A stretch of 64,000 bases of DNA from CALJDF01 sp038121105 (lineage in GTDB: Bacteria; Pseudomonadota; Alphaproteobacteria; SHVP01). Numbering within the stretch: position 1 is the stretch's first letter; each line of letters begins with the position of its first letter. The notes under the pieces were generated by a model, which saw only the letters and a list, made by a program, of their open reading frames with translations, made no database searches and had not been told where the DNA came from. Where the stretch lies: NCBI GenBank assembly GCA_038121105.1, contig JAYONB010000009.1:1-64000 (forward strand), in the 5' to 3' direction. Below, in pieces: positions 34,848-43,402 of this stretch. A program made the translations under genes and the position numbers.

Positions 34848-37583
34848 GTGAAGAGTAGGTTGGTTTCGGTCCCAGGCGTGGCTCGGGTGGCCTTGGCGTC
34901 GGTTTTGCTCTTTGGCGTGGCGCAGTCGGTATCGTACGCGCAACAGGACGGTGAAATCGGCGTCGATGCCGCGGTCAACCCCCAAGCCCAAGGGACGCCC
35001 CCGGCGGCGGAGACCCGCACGCTACAAGTCGGCGTCCAGGTGCATGCCAACGAACGGATCGTCACGTCCGCGGGCGGCTAGGCCCAGATGCTGTTTCTCG
35101 ACGAAAGCGCTTTTACCGTCGGGCCGAACTCTGACGTGGTGCTCGACGAGTTCGTATTTAATCCCGAAACCGGTACCGGCAAGATTGCATTGACCGCGGC
35201 TAAAGGCGTGTTTCGCCTTGTGGGCGGGAAAATCAGCAAACGTACGCCGGTGACGCTGAAAACGCCGACCGCGACGATCGGTATTCGTGGGGGCATCGCC
35301 CTGGTCAACGTTGCCGACAACGGGGCCACGCAGGCAACCTTCTTGTTCGGCGATCAGATGACCGTCGATACCGGTGGTGGCCGACGCACGGCGAACCGTC
35401 CCGGTTTTTCCATCACCGCGGACGATCCTGACGCGCCGCCTTCGGACCCGACGCCGACATCGGGTGAACAGCTTGATGCCGCACTCGGCTCGCTTGAAGG
35501 CGGGGGGAGCGAGGACGACGATAGTGCGGGTAGCGGTGATGGCGAGGGCGGCGGCGGCGGCCAATCCGGTGGTAATCAGCAGGTGCCGACCGACGAAGAC
35601 GTTGCCGACGCCGGCCTAGATGATCTTGGCTCGGATAACGATCCCGACGCGGTCGGTCCTGCCGGGCCTGGTCCGGCGGGTGGGGCGCCGGCCCCTACAG
35701 GCGGCGGGACGGAGGCTGCGGAAAACACGACGACGCAGTCGCAGCAGAACACCGTCCTTCAAGACTCAAGTACCCTGGGTGTGACGCTTGGCAATTTCAG
35801 CGGGCGCTACCGGTCCCACAATCAGTATCTAACCAGTACGCTTGACTCGAGCACTCTCGAAATCGATCCCGACACATCCCGCAACATCGGTTTCAAGCAG
35901 GCTTCCGCAAGCGGCGGCACGTTTTCGGTGAGTCTCGGGTTGTCAACACTCAGCCTGCCTGTTCAATCGGGCACTTTTTCATTGACGAGTGCAGGAACCA
36001 CGCCGTTCGGCAGTGTGAGCGGTACCGGCGTTCTTTCGTCGGACGAGCGTTTCCTGTTCTACGAACTGACCGAGAGCAACTCGAACAAGGCATTTGTGTT
36101 TGCCGGGGTGCCCGTTGATACCTCAACCACGGAAACCGGATTCCTGGTTCAAGCATTTGCGCTGCGAAAAGACTTTTTGAACGGTCTTTCGACGGACATT
36201 CCCTTCCTGCGATCGGCACCTTCGAATATTTCGGTCTCTTCGGCGACGTCGTCGCCGTTTTATCGGGTGCGCCGATCGAATACCGATAGTTCCAGCGTGA
36301 CGCTACAGGCGACCTTGGGCATCGTCGGGCAAGGCTCGTCGCAGCAATCGGTATTCGTCGGGCATACCGGCACCTTCATTACCAACGACCAGAGCCAGCC
36401 CGCGATCACCGGCGGCCTTCGCGGCTCGCAACGTACCTCCGCCACGTCGTTCGTCATTCGAGATTCGTCAGGACTGAGCAGCGTGCCGGGGTCGGACGGA
36501 AAATCCCTTTTTGCCGATAGCAACGGTAATTTGGCGTACTTCGTCGTCAACAACGATTTCTATGCGTCCGGCGAGAAGACCATCACGACAGGGCTAGCGC
36601 TCCAGAATCCCTTCGATTCGGCGCTGACCAGCTATGCTTTCGATCACGTCGCCACACCCACGACCAAACCGACCGGCATTGGCACGACTCGCACCTCCCG
36701 AACGTTGAACGGCTACGTCGGCGGTCTCGTCGAGCGCGGCACCACTTCGTCGTTCCCGACCTTCATCATCGAGAACGACGACAGCGTCACCGGGTCCCCC
36801 GGCGACCCGACGGCGGTGAAGATCACGACAAATGCGTCGATCAATCGCCTCGATGGCGAGTTTGGCGTCCAAGTCGAGGACGATTCCCGCAACTACGAAA
36901 TTCGGTTTGGGACCACCTCAAGCACGAGCGGTCGGGGCACGTTCATCGACGACAACACGTTCGGTGCCCGCGATTCGACGCAAACCGCAAGCACGATCAA
37001 CGGGACCACGGCCTCGCGTATGCGCATGTTCATGGTCAACCAAGAGGTCGTCAAAGTGACCGGGTTCTTGCCGAGCGGCGTCAGTTTCTGCGAGTGCGAG
37101 TTTTTGGAGTGGGGATACTGGACGGCCGAAGCGAAAGATGTTTCCAACAATGTCGACCGCTTCCACCTCGCAACCTGGGTTGCTGGCGTTCTGCCGGCTA
37201 CGGTCGATATGCCGACGTCGGGCACGGCGTCCTACCTGGGCCATCTCAACGGCTCAGTCGACAACAACGGTGTGCGCTACCAAGCCGTCGGCAAGTTTCA
37301 GAACTCGTGGGACTTTGGCAGCCAGAGCGGGAGCATCACCGTCACCAATTTCGACGGGGAGAACTTCAGCGGTGTCTCGGTCTCCGCGTCGAACAAACGC
37401 GACTTTGCCGGGTCCGGTTCCAACGACGGCAAGAGCATTTCGTTCCACGGTTCGTTCTACAAAGGCGGTTCCGACACCTCCAAAGAACAAGGCGGACAGT
37501 TCCATATCACAGGCACGAACTACAAAGCTGGCGGCACGTTTGCGGCCGCCCGGCAAGGCGATATCCAGACCTCGCCGCAGTAA
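34848..37583 (+). pseudogene. FecR-domain surface protein interrupted by one in-frame TAG
   Basis: About 911 codons from GTG 34848, with TAG at codon 79 (35082-35084). The N-part has a signal peptide (FGVAQSVSYAQQ) and NERIVTSAGG; after the stop the FecR core goes on in frame: AQMLFLDESAFTVGPNSD, VVLDEFVFNPETGTGK, FRLVGGKISKRTPVTL and TPTATIGIRGGIA. The linker (about 35496-35740) is acidic and glycine-rich. The C-terminal half is beta- and Ser/Thr-rich, and the last about 50 residues (SFYKGGS, GGQFHITGTNYKAGGTFAAARQ) resemble the end of TbpB-type barrels. Expected location: cell surface or periplasm. The open frame of 832 codons after the stop shows no other damage. Error, recent nonsense mutation or readthrough are all possible. 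Confidence 0.75.
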
Positions 37584-37605
37584 CTTGCGGCCAGCTAGCG
37601 GTTAG

Positions 37606-37833
37606 CTAGTCGTCGAAGATAATTGCCGCCTGATCGGTCTGTTCGCGCTGGGACGCAATTCGCAATCCCTTGTAGGCGCCGCTCCGGGCACCCAATTGAT
37701 CGACGGCCCAGTCGGGCGCGCTGATATGCGTGATGTTCTTGCCCTTGCCGAACAAGCTTTCGATTTCGCGATCAAACACGAGCCGCACGGCGGTCGCGTC
37801 ACGTTTGGTCAGTTCGAGCGTCTTCTTGCCCAT
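37606..37833 (-). CDS. Small conserved hypothetical protein
   Basis: 75 aa, soluble and charged: MGKKTLELTKRDATAVRLV, then FGKGKNITHISAPDW. No domain recognised. GGGGATCGGG precedes the ATG at 37833, which is preferred to an extension to 37881. It is convergent with the FecR-domain gene, with a 22-bp gap. Confidence 0.5.
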   Translation of the reverse strand: MGKKTLELTKRDATAVRLVFDREIESLFGKGKNITHISAPDWAVDQLGARSGAYKGLRIASQREQTDQAAIIFDD

Positions 37834-37944
37834 CCCGATCCCCTTTTTGGATAGACGTCCACATTCGGCCCTGATGGCCACATCCTAAGGTAATCAGGCT
37901 CGGTTAGCCAGCGCCCTTCATACGCGAAATTTCGTAAAAAGCCC

Positions 37945-38802
37945 TTAAAATTCAGCTTCATATGGATAGGGCTGCCCATAAGGCTTGAGCTCATCGGGGA
38001 GGGAAGGGTTGTGGTCCGGGGTAAACGTGAAGGGGAAGGGCTCGTCGGAAAAGACATTCCGTAGTGGCCCGCCAACCACGCGGATAAACAAATTGTACCC
38101 GGTCATACTCCCCGCAGGGCCGTGGAACTCGTTCTCCCGCCACCAGCAATAGCCGCCGGGGCCCATTACGCCGGCGTCGGCAAAGACATAGGTGCCGGCA
38201 AGCGTGAAGATCTCTTCGATCATCGGATGGCCGAATTTGCCCTTCATGATGCCCGGTGGGCCGTGCTGGGGTTGCGCGGTATAGAGAAAACTTTGCTCGG
38301 CGGTCTCCGGATCAACCCGGAGCTTCTTGGTCTCGATGTCGTGGCTCAACGGTTTGCCGGTAACGCTCCCTTCGGCGCCGCCTACCCATGCCATATCTAA
38401 CGTATCGATGTACTCGACCAACCGCGAGGTATCGACCGCCGCGCCGGCTTCTTTGATCAAATGCGGTTCGCGATCGAAAAAGGTCAGCACAGAGGCACCA
38501 CGCGGCGCTCCCGCCGTTTGCCGGGTGTAGCCCGCGGGTAGGTTCGCATACGCATGTTGACCGTAGGTTCGCCCGTTAATCTCCAAGGCGCCTTCCAAAA
38601 CGAAGAACTCCTCGGTCGCGTCCAACGCCTCGGCATCGCGGCGTCCCCAACCGGGCGGATAATGAACAATCAAACTGCAACTGCCGTCCTCGCGATCGTG
38701 CGAAAGGGTCTTTACTCGGACGTCGTTGCGGGCACCGCCGACGACACCTTCATCCCACGGCAAGAACTGCGATTGGACGAAAAGAATGTGCGGGCGCGCC
38801 AT
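37945..38802 (-). CDS. Bicupin protein (DUF4437-like), copy 2
   Basis: 285 aa, two cupin barrels. First barrel: LDATEEFFVLEGALEINGR and YANLPAGYTRQT; second barrel: HPMIEEIFTLAGTYVFADAG and GGYCWWRENEFHGPAGS. The C-terminal HNPSLPDELKPYG is shared with the neighbour. It is a tandem paralogue of the gene at 38820-39662, 17 bp upstream, and looks co-transcribed with it. Likely a metal-dependent dioxygenase or binding protein; substrate unknown. GGAGG lies upstream of the ATG. Confidence 0.75.
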   Translation of the reverse strand: MARPHILFVQSQFLPWDEGVVGGARNDVRVKTLSHDREDGSCSLIVHYPPGWGRRDAEALDATEEFFVLEGALEINGRTYGQHAYANLPAGYTRQTAGAPRGASVLTFFDREPHLIKEAGAAVDTSRLVEYIDTLDMAWVGGAEGSVTGKPLSHDIETKKLRVDPETAEQSFLYTAQPQHGPPGIMKGKFGHPMIEEIFTLAGTYVFADAGVMGPGGYCWWRENEFHGPAGSMTGYNLFIRVVGGPLRNVFSDEPFPFTFTPDHNPSLPDELKPYGQPYPYEAEF

Positions 38803-38819
38803 GTCGGCCTCCTTTTCCG

Positions 38820-39662
38820 TCAGTAGTTTTTCACGCGGGGCAATTCCGCGTTGTAGGGATGCAGTTCCTCGGGGAGTGACGGGTTATGCGGTGCTCGGTA
38901 GTCCACCGAGATGATTTCATCCTTGATGATATTGGCCAGCTTGCCACCGTCGGTGCGAATAAAGAACATAAACCCCGTTTGCGATCCGTAGGGGCCATGA
39001 AACAAGTTCTCTCGCCACCAGCAATAGGCGCCTGGCCGCAAGATGCCTACGTCGTTGATCACGTATTCGCCGGCCAGCAGATACATCTCTTGGACCGTGG
39101 GATGCGACCATTGTTTTTCCATGTACCGAAATGGCAGCGACGCGTAGAGGATGGAAATTTCTCCCGTGTAGGGGTTTTCCCGCAGGGGGTGGACTCCAGT
39201 GCCCATTAGGTATCGGGTGTAGGGGTTTTCGGTCCAGCCTTCGAGACCTTTGCCGGCGCAGTCGACGAACTCGACTAGGAGTTTCGCATCCATCTCGGTT
39301 GCCGATGAACCGTCGATGGAGTGCGGTTCGCCGGAAAACATCGTCAGGACCACGGCACCTTCGGCAGAGGCGGCGGCCGAACGCACATAGCCGGCGGGCA
39401 GGTTGGCGTAGCAGTAGGGCCCGTAGCTGTGGCCGTTGATCTCAATGCTTCCGTCAAGCACTAGGAATTCTTCGTGCACGTCGAGGTGATGCGGCGTGGC
39501 TCGCGACCAGCCGGCGGGGTAATGAAGGATCATGGATGATGCACCCGAATCTTCATCAAACGACAGCGTCTTGACCTCGACATCGGCGCGTCCTTGGCCG
39601 TAGAACCCTGTGGACCAGGGCAGTTCCTGTGCTTGAACGAAAACGGTATGGGGCCGCGTCAT
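38820..39662 (-). CDS. Bicupin protein (DUF4437-like), copy 1
   Basis: 280 aa and colinear with copy 2. First barrel: LDVHEEFLVLDGSIEINGH and YANLPAGYVRSAAA; second barrel: HPTVQEMYLLAGEYVINDVG and YCWWRENLFHGPYGSQTG; tail HNPSLPEELHPYN. The two copies share the whole architecture but differ at many positions, so the duplication is old. The VOC gene lies 19 bp upstream on the same strand, making a three-gene group of metal-dependent small-molecule proteins. Confidence 0.75.
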   Translation of the reverse strand: MTRPHTVFVQAQELPWSTGFYGQGRADVEVKTLSFDEDSGASSMILHYPAGWSRATPHHLDVHEEFLVLDGSIEINGHSYGPYCYANLPAGYVRSAAASAEGAVVLTMFSGEPHSIDGSSATEMDAKLLVEFVDCAGKGLEGWTENPYTRYLMGTGVHPLRENPYTGEISILYASLPFRYMEKQWSHPTVQEMYLLAGEYVINDVGILRPGAYCWWRENLFHGPYGSQTGFMFFIRTDGGKLANIIKDEIISVDYRAPHNPSLPEELHPYNAELPRVKNY

Positions 39663-39681
39663 CGAATTTCCCTTCCGTCTA

Positions 39682-40146
39682 TCAAAGCTCGCCGCGCTGG
39701 GTCAGGTTGACCAATGTGCCGTCGGGATCGCGACAACATAGTTCGTGGACCGGCGGTCGGTTGGGCACTTCCATGCGCACCGGTTCGCTAATCAAGGTGT
39801 AGCCACCGTCTTTCAAGCCCTGCACGAGCTCGCGCATTTTGGTGGTAGGAATGACAAGGATAGGTTCGCCGATCGAAGGTCGCGATGGCGTCTCAATCGG
39901 CGTCGGCGGGTCTTCCGCGTCGAGAAATTGCATCAGACCGATCATGCCGACCTCGCTGCCCTCGGACTGAAGTACTTTCATTCGGATTTTTTTGCACCTG
40001 ACGCCCATCAGGGTCGAAACCCCTTCGCCGCCGACATCGCCTTCGTAGAAGATGTCGAAACCCAAGAGGTCGCGATAGAAAGCCAGGGCCTTATCCATAT
40101 CCCGCGTTATGATGGTGACGCGTTTCATGGGGGCGGTCATATTCAT
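39682..40146 (-). CDS. VOC-family (glyoxalase/bleomycin resistance/dioxygenase) protein
   Basis: A 154-aa vicinal-oxygen-chelate fold: RVTIITRDMDKALAFYRDLLG at the N-terminus and CRDPDGTLVNLTQR at the C-terminus. Function is not fixed by sequence (isomerase, dioxygenase, or drug binding). AGGAGGC lies 6-7 nt before ATG 40146, which decides the start over 40182. It heads the minus-strand group with the two bicupins. Confidence 0.85.
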   Translation of the reverse strand: MNMTAPMKRVTIITRDMDKALAFYRDLLGFDIFYEGDVGGEGVSTLMGVRCKKIRMKVLQSEGSEVGMIGLMQFLDAEDPPTPIETPSRPSIGEPILVIPTTKMRELVQGLKDGGYTLISEPVRMEVPNRPPVHELCCRDPDGTLVNLTQRGEL

Positions 40147-40247
40147 GAAAAGCCTCCTGTTTCCCCGGCTTGATGGTGTCATGCAAGGTCGGACCCCGCA
40201 AATAGGACTGACTTGTCTCCCGCTATGTGGCGCGTTCTAATATCGCG

Positions 40248-41114
40248 ATGGCAAACCCTTTTCCCGCCGACACCCATCCGTTGGTGACGACCGACTGGCT
40301 GGCCGCGCACCTCGAAGACACCGATCTGCGCGTCGTCGACGGCAGCTATTCGTCTTCGCCGGATGCACCCGATGTGGCGGCGACGTTTGAGGCGGCGCAC
40401 ATCCCCGATGCCGTGTTCTTCGATATTCGCGAGATCCGAGATTCCAACCATGCGGCGCCGCTGATGCTGCCGACACCCGCCGATTTCGCCGCTGCGGTGG
40501 GCGCCCTCGGCCTTACCAACGACCACCGTATTGTCGTTTACGACTCAGGCGACATGCTCAATGCCGGGCGGGTGTGGTGGATGTTTCGCACGTTCGGTCA
40601 TGCCCAAGTCGCTGTGCTCGACGGCGGGCTGCCCAAGTGGCGCGCCGAAGGTCGAGCGTTAGAAGCAGGGTTGCCCCGGCCGAGCGCCGCGACCTTCCGA
40701 GCAACTCTCGACGCGCGCCAGCTTCGCACGTTGGACGATATGCGCCGGATCGTCGCGTCGCGGCAGGCGCAGGTACTCGATGTCCGCGAACACGACCGGT
40801 TCACAGGCACGACTCCCGAGAAACGCCCCGGCCTTCGCGCAGGTCACATGCCGGGATCCCACAACTTGCCGTATCAGCGTTTCAAGACGGCGGGCAACAC
40901 GCTACCCGACCCCGCGACATTAAAGGCGTTGTTTGCCGAAGCCGGGATCGATCCCACCCGGCCCGTGGTGACAACGTGCGGCGGTGGCGTTGCCGCGGGG
41001 CTCGTCGCCCTTGGCCTGGAGCGGATCGGCCACACCGACTGGGCGCTCTACGACGGTTCGTGGAGCGAGTGGGCCGCTCAGGCTGATACGCCGGTCGATA
41101 CCGGCGATACCTGA
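40248..41114 (+). CDS. Sulfurtransferase (thiosulfate/3-mercaptopyruvate type)
   Basis: 288 aa with two rhodanese domains; the C-terminal one is catalytic with Cys244 in VTTCGGGVAAG. The active-site loop CGGGVA is close to the CGSGVT of 3-mercaptopyruvate sulfurtransferases. The N-domain keeps VVDGSYSSSPDAP and HIPDAVFFDI. It transfers sulfur to cyanide or a thiol acceptor. The start is ATG 40248 (MANPFPADTHPLV). It is convergent with the DUF3179 gene, with a 3-bp gap. Confidence 0.92.
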   Translation: MANPFPADTHPLVTTDWLAAHLEDTDLRVVDGSYSSSPDAPDVAATFEAAHIPDAVFFDIREIRDSNHAAPLMLPTPADFAAAVGALGLTNDHRIVVYDSGDMLNAGRVWWMFRTFGHAQVAVLDGGLPKWRAEGRALEAGLPRPSAATFRATLDARQLRTLDDMRRIVASRQAQVLDVREHDRFTGTTPEKRPGLRAGHMPGSHNLPYQRFKTAGNTLPDPATLKALFAEAGIDPTRPVVTTCGGGVAAGLVALGLERIGHTDWALYDGSWSEWAAQADTPVDTGDT

Positions 41115-41117
41115 TCC

Positions 41118-42053
41118 TTATTCGTGGATGACGGCATTGACGCCGTTGAACGCGCGATGAGCGAAAGCAAACGTCACGTCGTAGGGAATGTCGGTCCCCG
41201 CACGCTGCACGACGACGTTGCCGACATCGCGGCCGCGGTCGATCGCCTTTTCGTAGTGGATCGAGTTCTGACCGGGCGTCCAGGTAATCTCTAGATCGCC
41301 GTCGCGGATGATCCGCTCTTGGCGCAACCGCTTCAGCGTCCAAGCTTCTTTGCCGACGATGACGACGCGGTCTAGGGGCCGTATGCCGTCGGGAAGTCCG
41401 AAGACCCGCATGGCGCGCGGATTGGCGTCCTCAAACTCGACATAGGGTGACGCGCCATAAGGGCGTAAGCGGGGGTCGTTGGGAACGAGCAGTTTGCCTT
41501 CCGGCGCGCGGGCGCGAAAGGCGGTCACCGATTCAATGCGTGCGGGCAGGGGGGTCATCCGCTGTCCGGTCAAGTCGCCGACAATGGCTTCGCCAAGAAA
41601 CTGCTGCCACCAGCTCTCGGTTTCTAGATCGTACATGACCATGTCGAAATGGCGTATCCGACCGGTATTGCCGAACTGCAACGTTCGACCGTCCAACCGT
41701 CGGTCGAACACCACACCCGAATTGCACAGCGGACAATAGGAAACCAGGACCGGCACGCCGCCGACCGTGTCGTTGACGATTTCATGCCACAGCAAAATTC
41801 GCAGGGGATAGGCACGCGCGTCGCCGTTGATGATCAGCCCGATGACCGGTTCTTCCGCTCCGATGTCGGCCTGCGCCACAGGCACGAATTCAGGCTCGTG
41901 GATCGGCGGAATTTGGTCGCGCCGTGGCCCGTCGGTCACGATCTCATCGGCCTCAATGGAAATTTTGGAAAAATCGGTATTCGGAAACTCGTCGCGGTAC
42001 CGGTCGAATTCGTCGGCTTGAGCGCCCGCGGCGAACGCAATCACCGCCAGCAT
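41118..42053 (-). CDS. DUF3179-domain exported protein; signal peptide interrupted upstream by TGA
   Basis: 311 aa from ATG 42053. DUF3179 hallmarks: WHEIVNDTVGGVPVLVSYCP, LCNSGVVFDRRLDG and RHFDMVMYDLETESWWQQF. Function is unknown. From 42053 the leader is just MLAVIAFAAGAQA, without a positive start. Upstream in the same frame, ATG 42116 after GGAAG opens MRPTRALRTAQLN, then TGA (42075-42077), then LWLAGFA joining the present start. Reading through the TGA would give a classic signal peptide with four Arg. So the gene was probably longer and lost its leader by one substitution, or the base is an error. Confidence 0.85.
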   Translation of the reverse strand: MLAVIAFAAGAQADEFDRYRDEFPNTDFSKISIEADEIVTDGPRRDQIPPIHEPEFVPVAQADIGAEEPVIGLIINGDARAYPLRILLWHEIVNDTVGGVPVLVSYCPLCNSGVVFDRRLDGRTLQFGNTGRIRHFDMVMYDLETESWWQQFLGEAIVGDLTGQRMTPLPARIESVTAFRARAPEGKLLVPNDPRLRPYGASPYVEFEDANPRAMRVFGLPDGIRPLDRVVIVGKEAWTLKRLRQERIIRDGDLEITWTPGQNSIHYEKAIDRGRDVGNVVVQRAGTDIPYDVTFAFAHRAFNGVNAVIHE

Positions 42054-42329
42054 CGCAAATCCGGCAAGCCAAAGTCAGTTGAGTTGGGCGGTTCTAAGGG
42101 CGCGGGTCGGCCTCATGTCGCGTACTTCCATATTTCGATCCGTGCCCCGCAGTGTCCCTGGCGTGGCGACGGATCGCAATGCACGGGCCGTCACGAATGG
42201 GTGACGATCCCGGGTTCGCGCCGCGGTCGCCCGCGCGTCGCACAATTGTCGGTTCGCACGGGCCTCCCGTATGATGGGGCAACGATTACGGTGGCGCTCT
42301 GCCCCGTTCTTTTTTCAGCAGGAGAGACG

Positions 42330-42896
42330 ATGGCGCAGCGGCCAGGGGTCGGTCGACAGCTCTTCGATACGTCCTTCTTCGTCTTTCTTGTCCTTGCCGT
42401 GGGTGGCGGGGCGGCCGTTTACTGGCTAAAGGGCCAAGGCGTATTCGTCGCCGCCCTCGAGAAAGACCTTGGCCTCTTCCTTCGTATCGCGCCGCAGATC
42501 ATCGGCGGCATGTTGGTCGGCGGCTTCATCTCGGTCCTAATCCCAAACGATGTTGTCGCCCGATGGCTTGGGCGAGAAAGCGGGTTCAAGGGTATTCTGA
42601 TCGCTTCGGTCGCCGGAATGATCACGCCGGGTGGCCCGATTATCTCCTTTCCGGTCATCATGGCGCTCGCCGTGGCGGGTGCCGACATCGGGGCGCTCCT
42701 GGCCTATCTCACGGCCTGGTCGACCCTGGGTCTGAACCGAATCATCGTGTGGGAAATTCCCTTCATGGGCTTCGACTTCGCGGTGGTCCGTTTCCTGGCC
42801 TCGATCCCGCTACCGTTTATCGCCGGTTACCTCGTCCGCCGGCTCCCACCGGTCAAGTTTCGCGAGTCCGCAACGCCAACGGATGACCCGCCATGA
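42330..42896 (+). CDS. Half-size permease, first of a homologous pair (DUF318/YraQ-like)
   Basis: 188 aa, about five membrane helices. Conserved GGPIISFPV at residues 101-109 and LTAWSTLGLNRIIVWEIPFM at about 127-146. The second gene repeats the same blocks, so each is half of a two-repeat permease of the YraQ/ArsP (DUF318) kind. CAGGAGAG precedes ATG 42330. The next gene overlaps by 4 nt (ATGA), so the halves are made together and probably pair in the membrane (inference). The frame upstream of 42330 to 41649 is not coding. Confidence 0.75.
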   Translation: MAQRPGVGRQLFDTSFFVFLVLAVGGGAAVYWLKGQGVFVAALEKDLGLFLRIAPQIIGGMLVGGFISVLIPNDVVARWLGRESGFKGILIASVAGMITPGGPIISFPVIMALAVAGADIGALLAYLTAWSTLGLNRIIVWEIPFMGFDFAVVRFLASIPLPFIAGYLVRRLPPVKFRESATPTDDPP

Positions 42897-43402
42897 TTCT
42901 GTCGATGGCGATCATCTGGGGCCTAGTTGCGGTGCTTGGGCTCATCACCTACCAACGCCGCCGCGGCTTGTTCACTGAGGCACTTCAATTCGCCCGCAAA
43001 CAGGCCGTGATTGTGTTGCCGCGCATGCCGATGGCGTTGATTGCCGCCGGCTTCCTAGCCGAACTCATGCCCGAAGAGCAGATTTCCGGATGGATCGGCA
43101 CCGAGTCGGGCATGCTAGGCGTCCTTATTGCCGCCGGATTGGGGGCGTTGGTGCCCTCGGGACCGATCATCTCGTTTCCCGTCGCGATCGCGCTAATGCA
43201 TCTGGGCGCCGGCGTGCCGCAACTGGTCACCTTCATCACGGCGTGGTCGTTGTTCGGCGTGCAGCGTACGCTGATGTGGGAAGCCCCGCTAATGGGCTGG
43301 TCGTTTGTCTCGCGTCGGATGGCGGTGTCGCTGCCGGGGCCCTTCGTGGCGGCCCTTTTCGCGGCGGCCATCGGAACGGTTATCCAGGTATCGGCAGGCT
43401 AA
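42893..43402 (+). CDS. Half-size permease, second of a homologous pair (DUF318/YraQ-like)
   Basis: 169 aa, about four to five membrane helices. It matches the first half at PSGPIISFPVAIAL (about 88-101) and FITAWSLFGVQRTLMWEAPL (about 114-133). It overlaps the first gene by 4 nt and converges on the isochorismatase-family gene with another 4-nt overlap. The substrate is unknown; relatives export organoarsenicals or thiol-metal complexes. Confidence 0.75.
   Translation: MILSMAIIWGLVAVLGLITYQRRRGLFTEALQFARKQAVIVLPRMPMALIAAGFLAELMPEEQISGWIGTESGMLGVLIAAGLGALVPSGPIISFPVAIALMHLGAGVPQLVTFITAWSLFGVQRTLMWEAPLMGWSFVSRRMAVSLPGPFVAALFAAAIGTVIQVSAG

Noticed and set aside
17050..42116. A changed genetic code with TAG as a sense codon
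   Set aside because: TAG is the real stop of many clear genes here (hemN, cupin, nitrilase, PhyH), and one of the interrupted genes has TGA instead.
41649..42329. N-terminal extension of the first half-permease
   Set aside because: The extension overlaps DUF3179 on the other strand and is not hydrophobic; a good ribosome site lies before ATG 42330.
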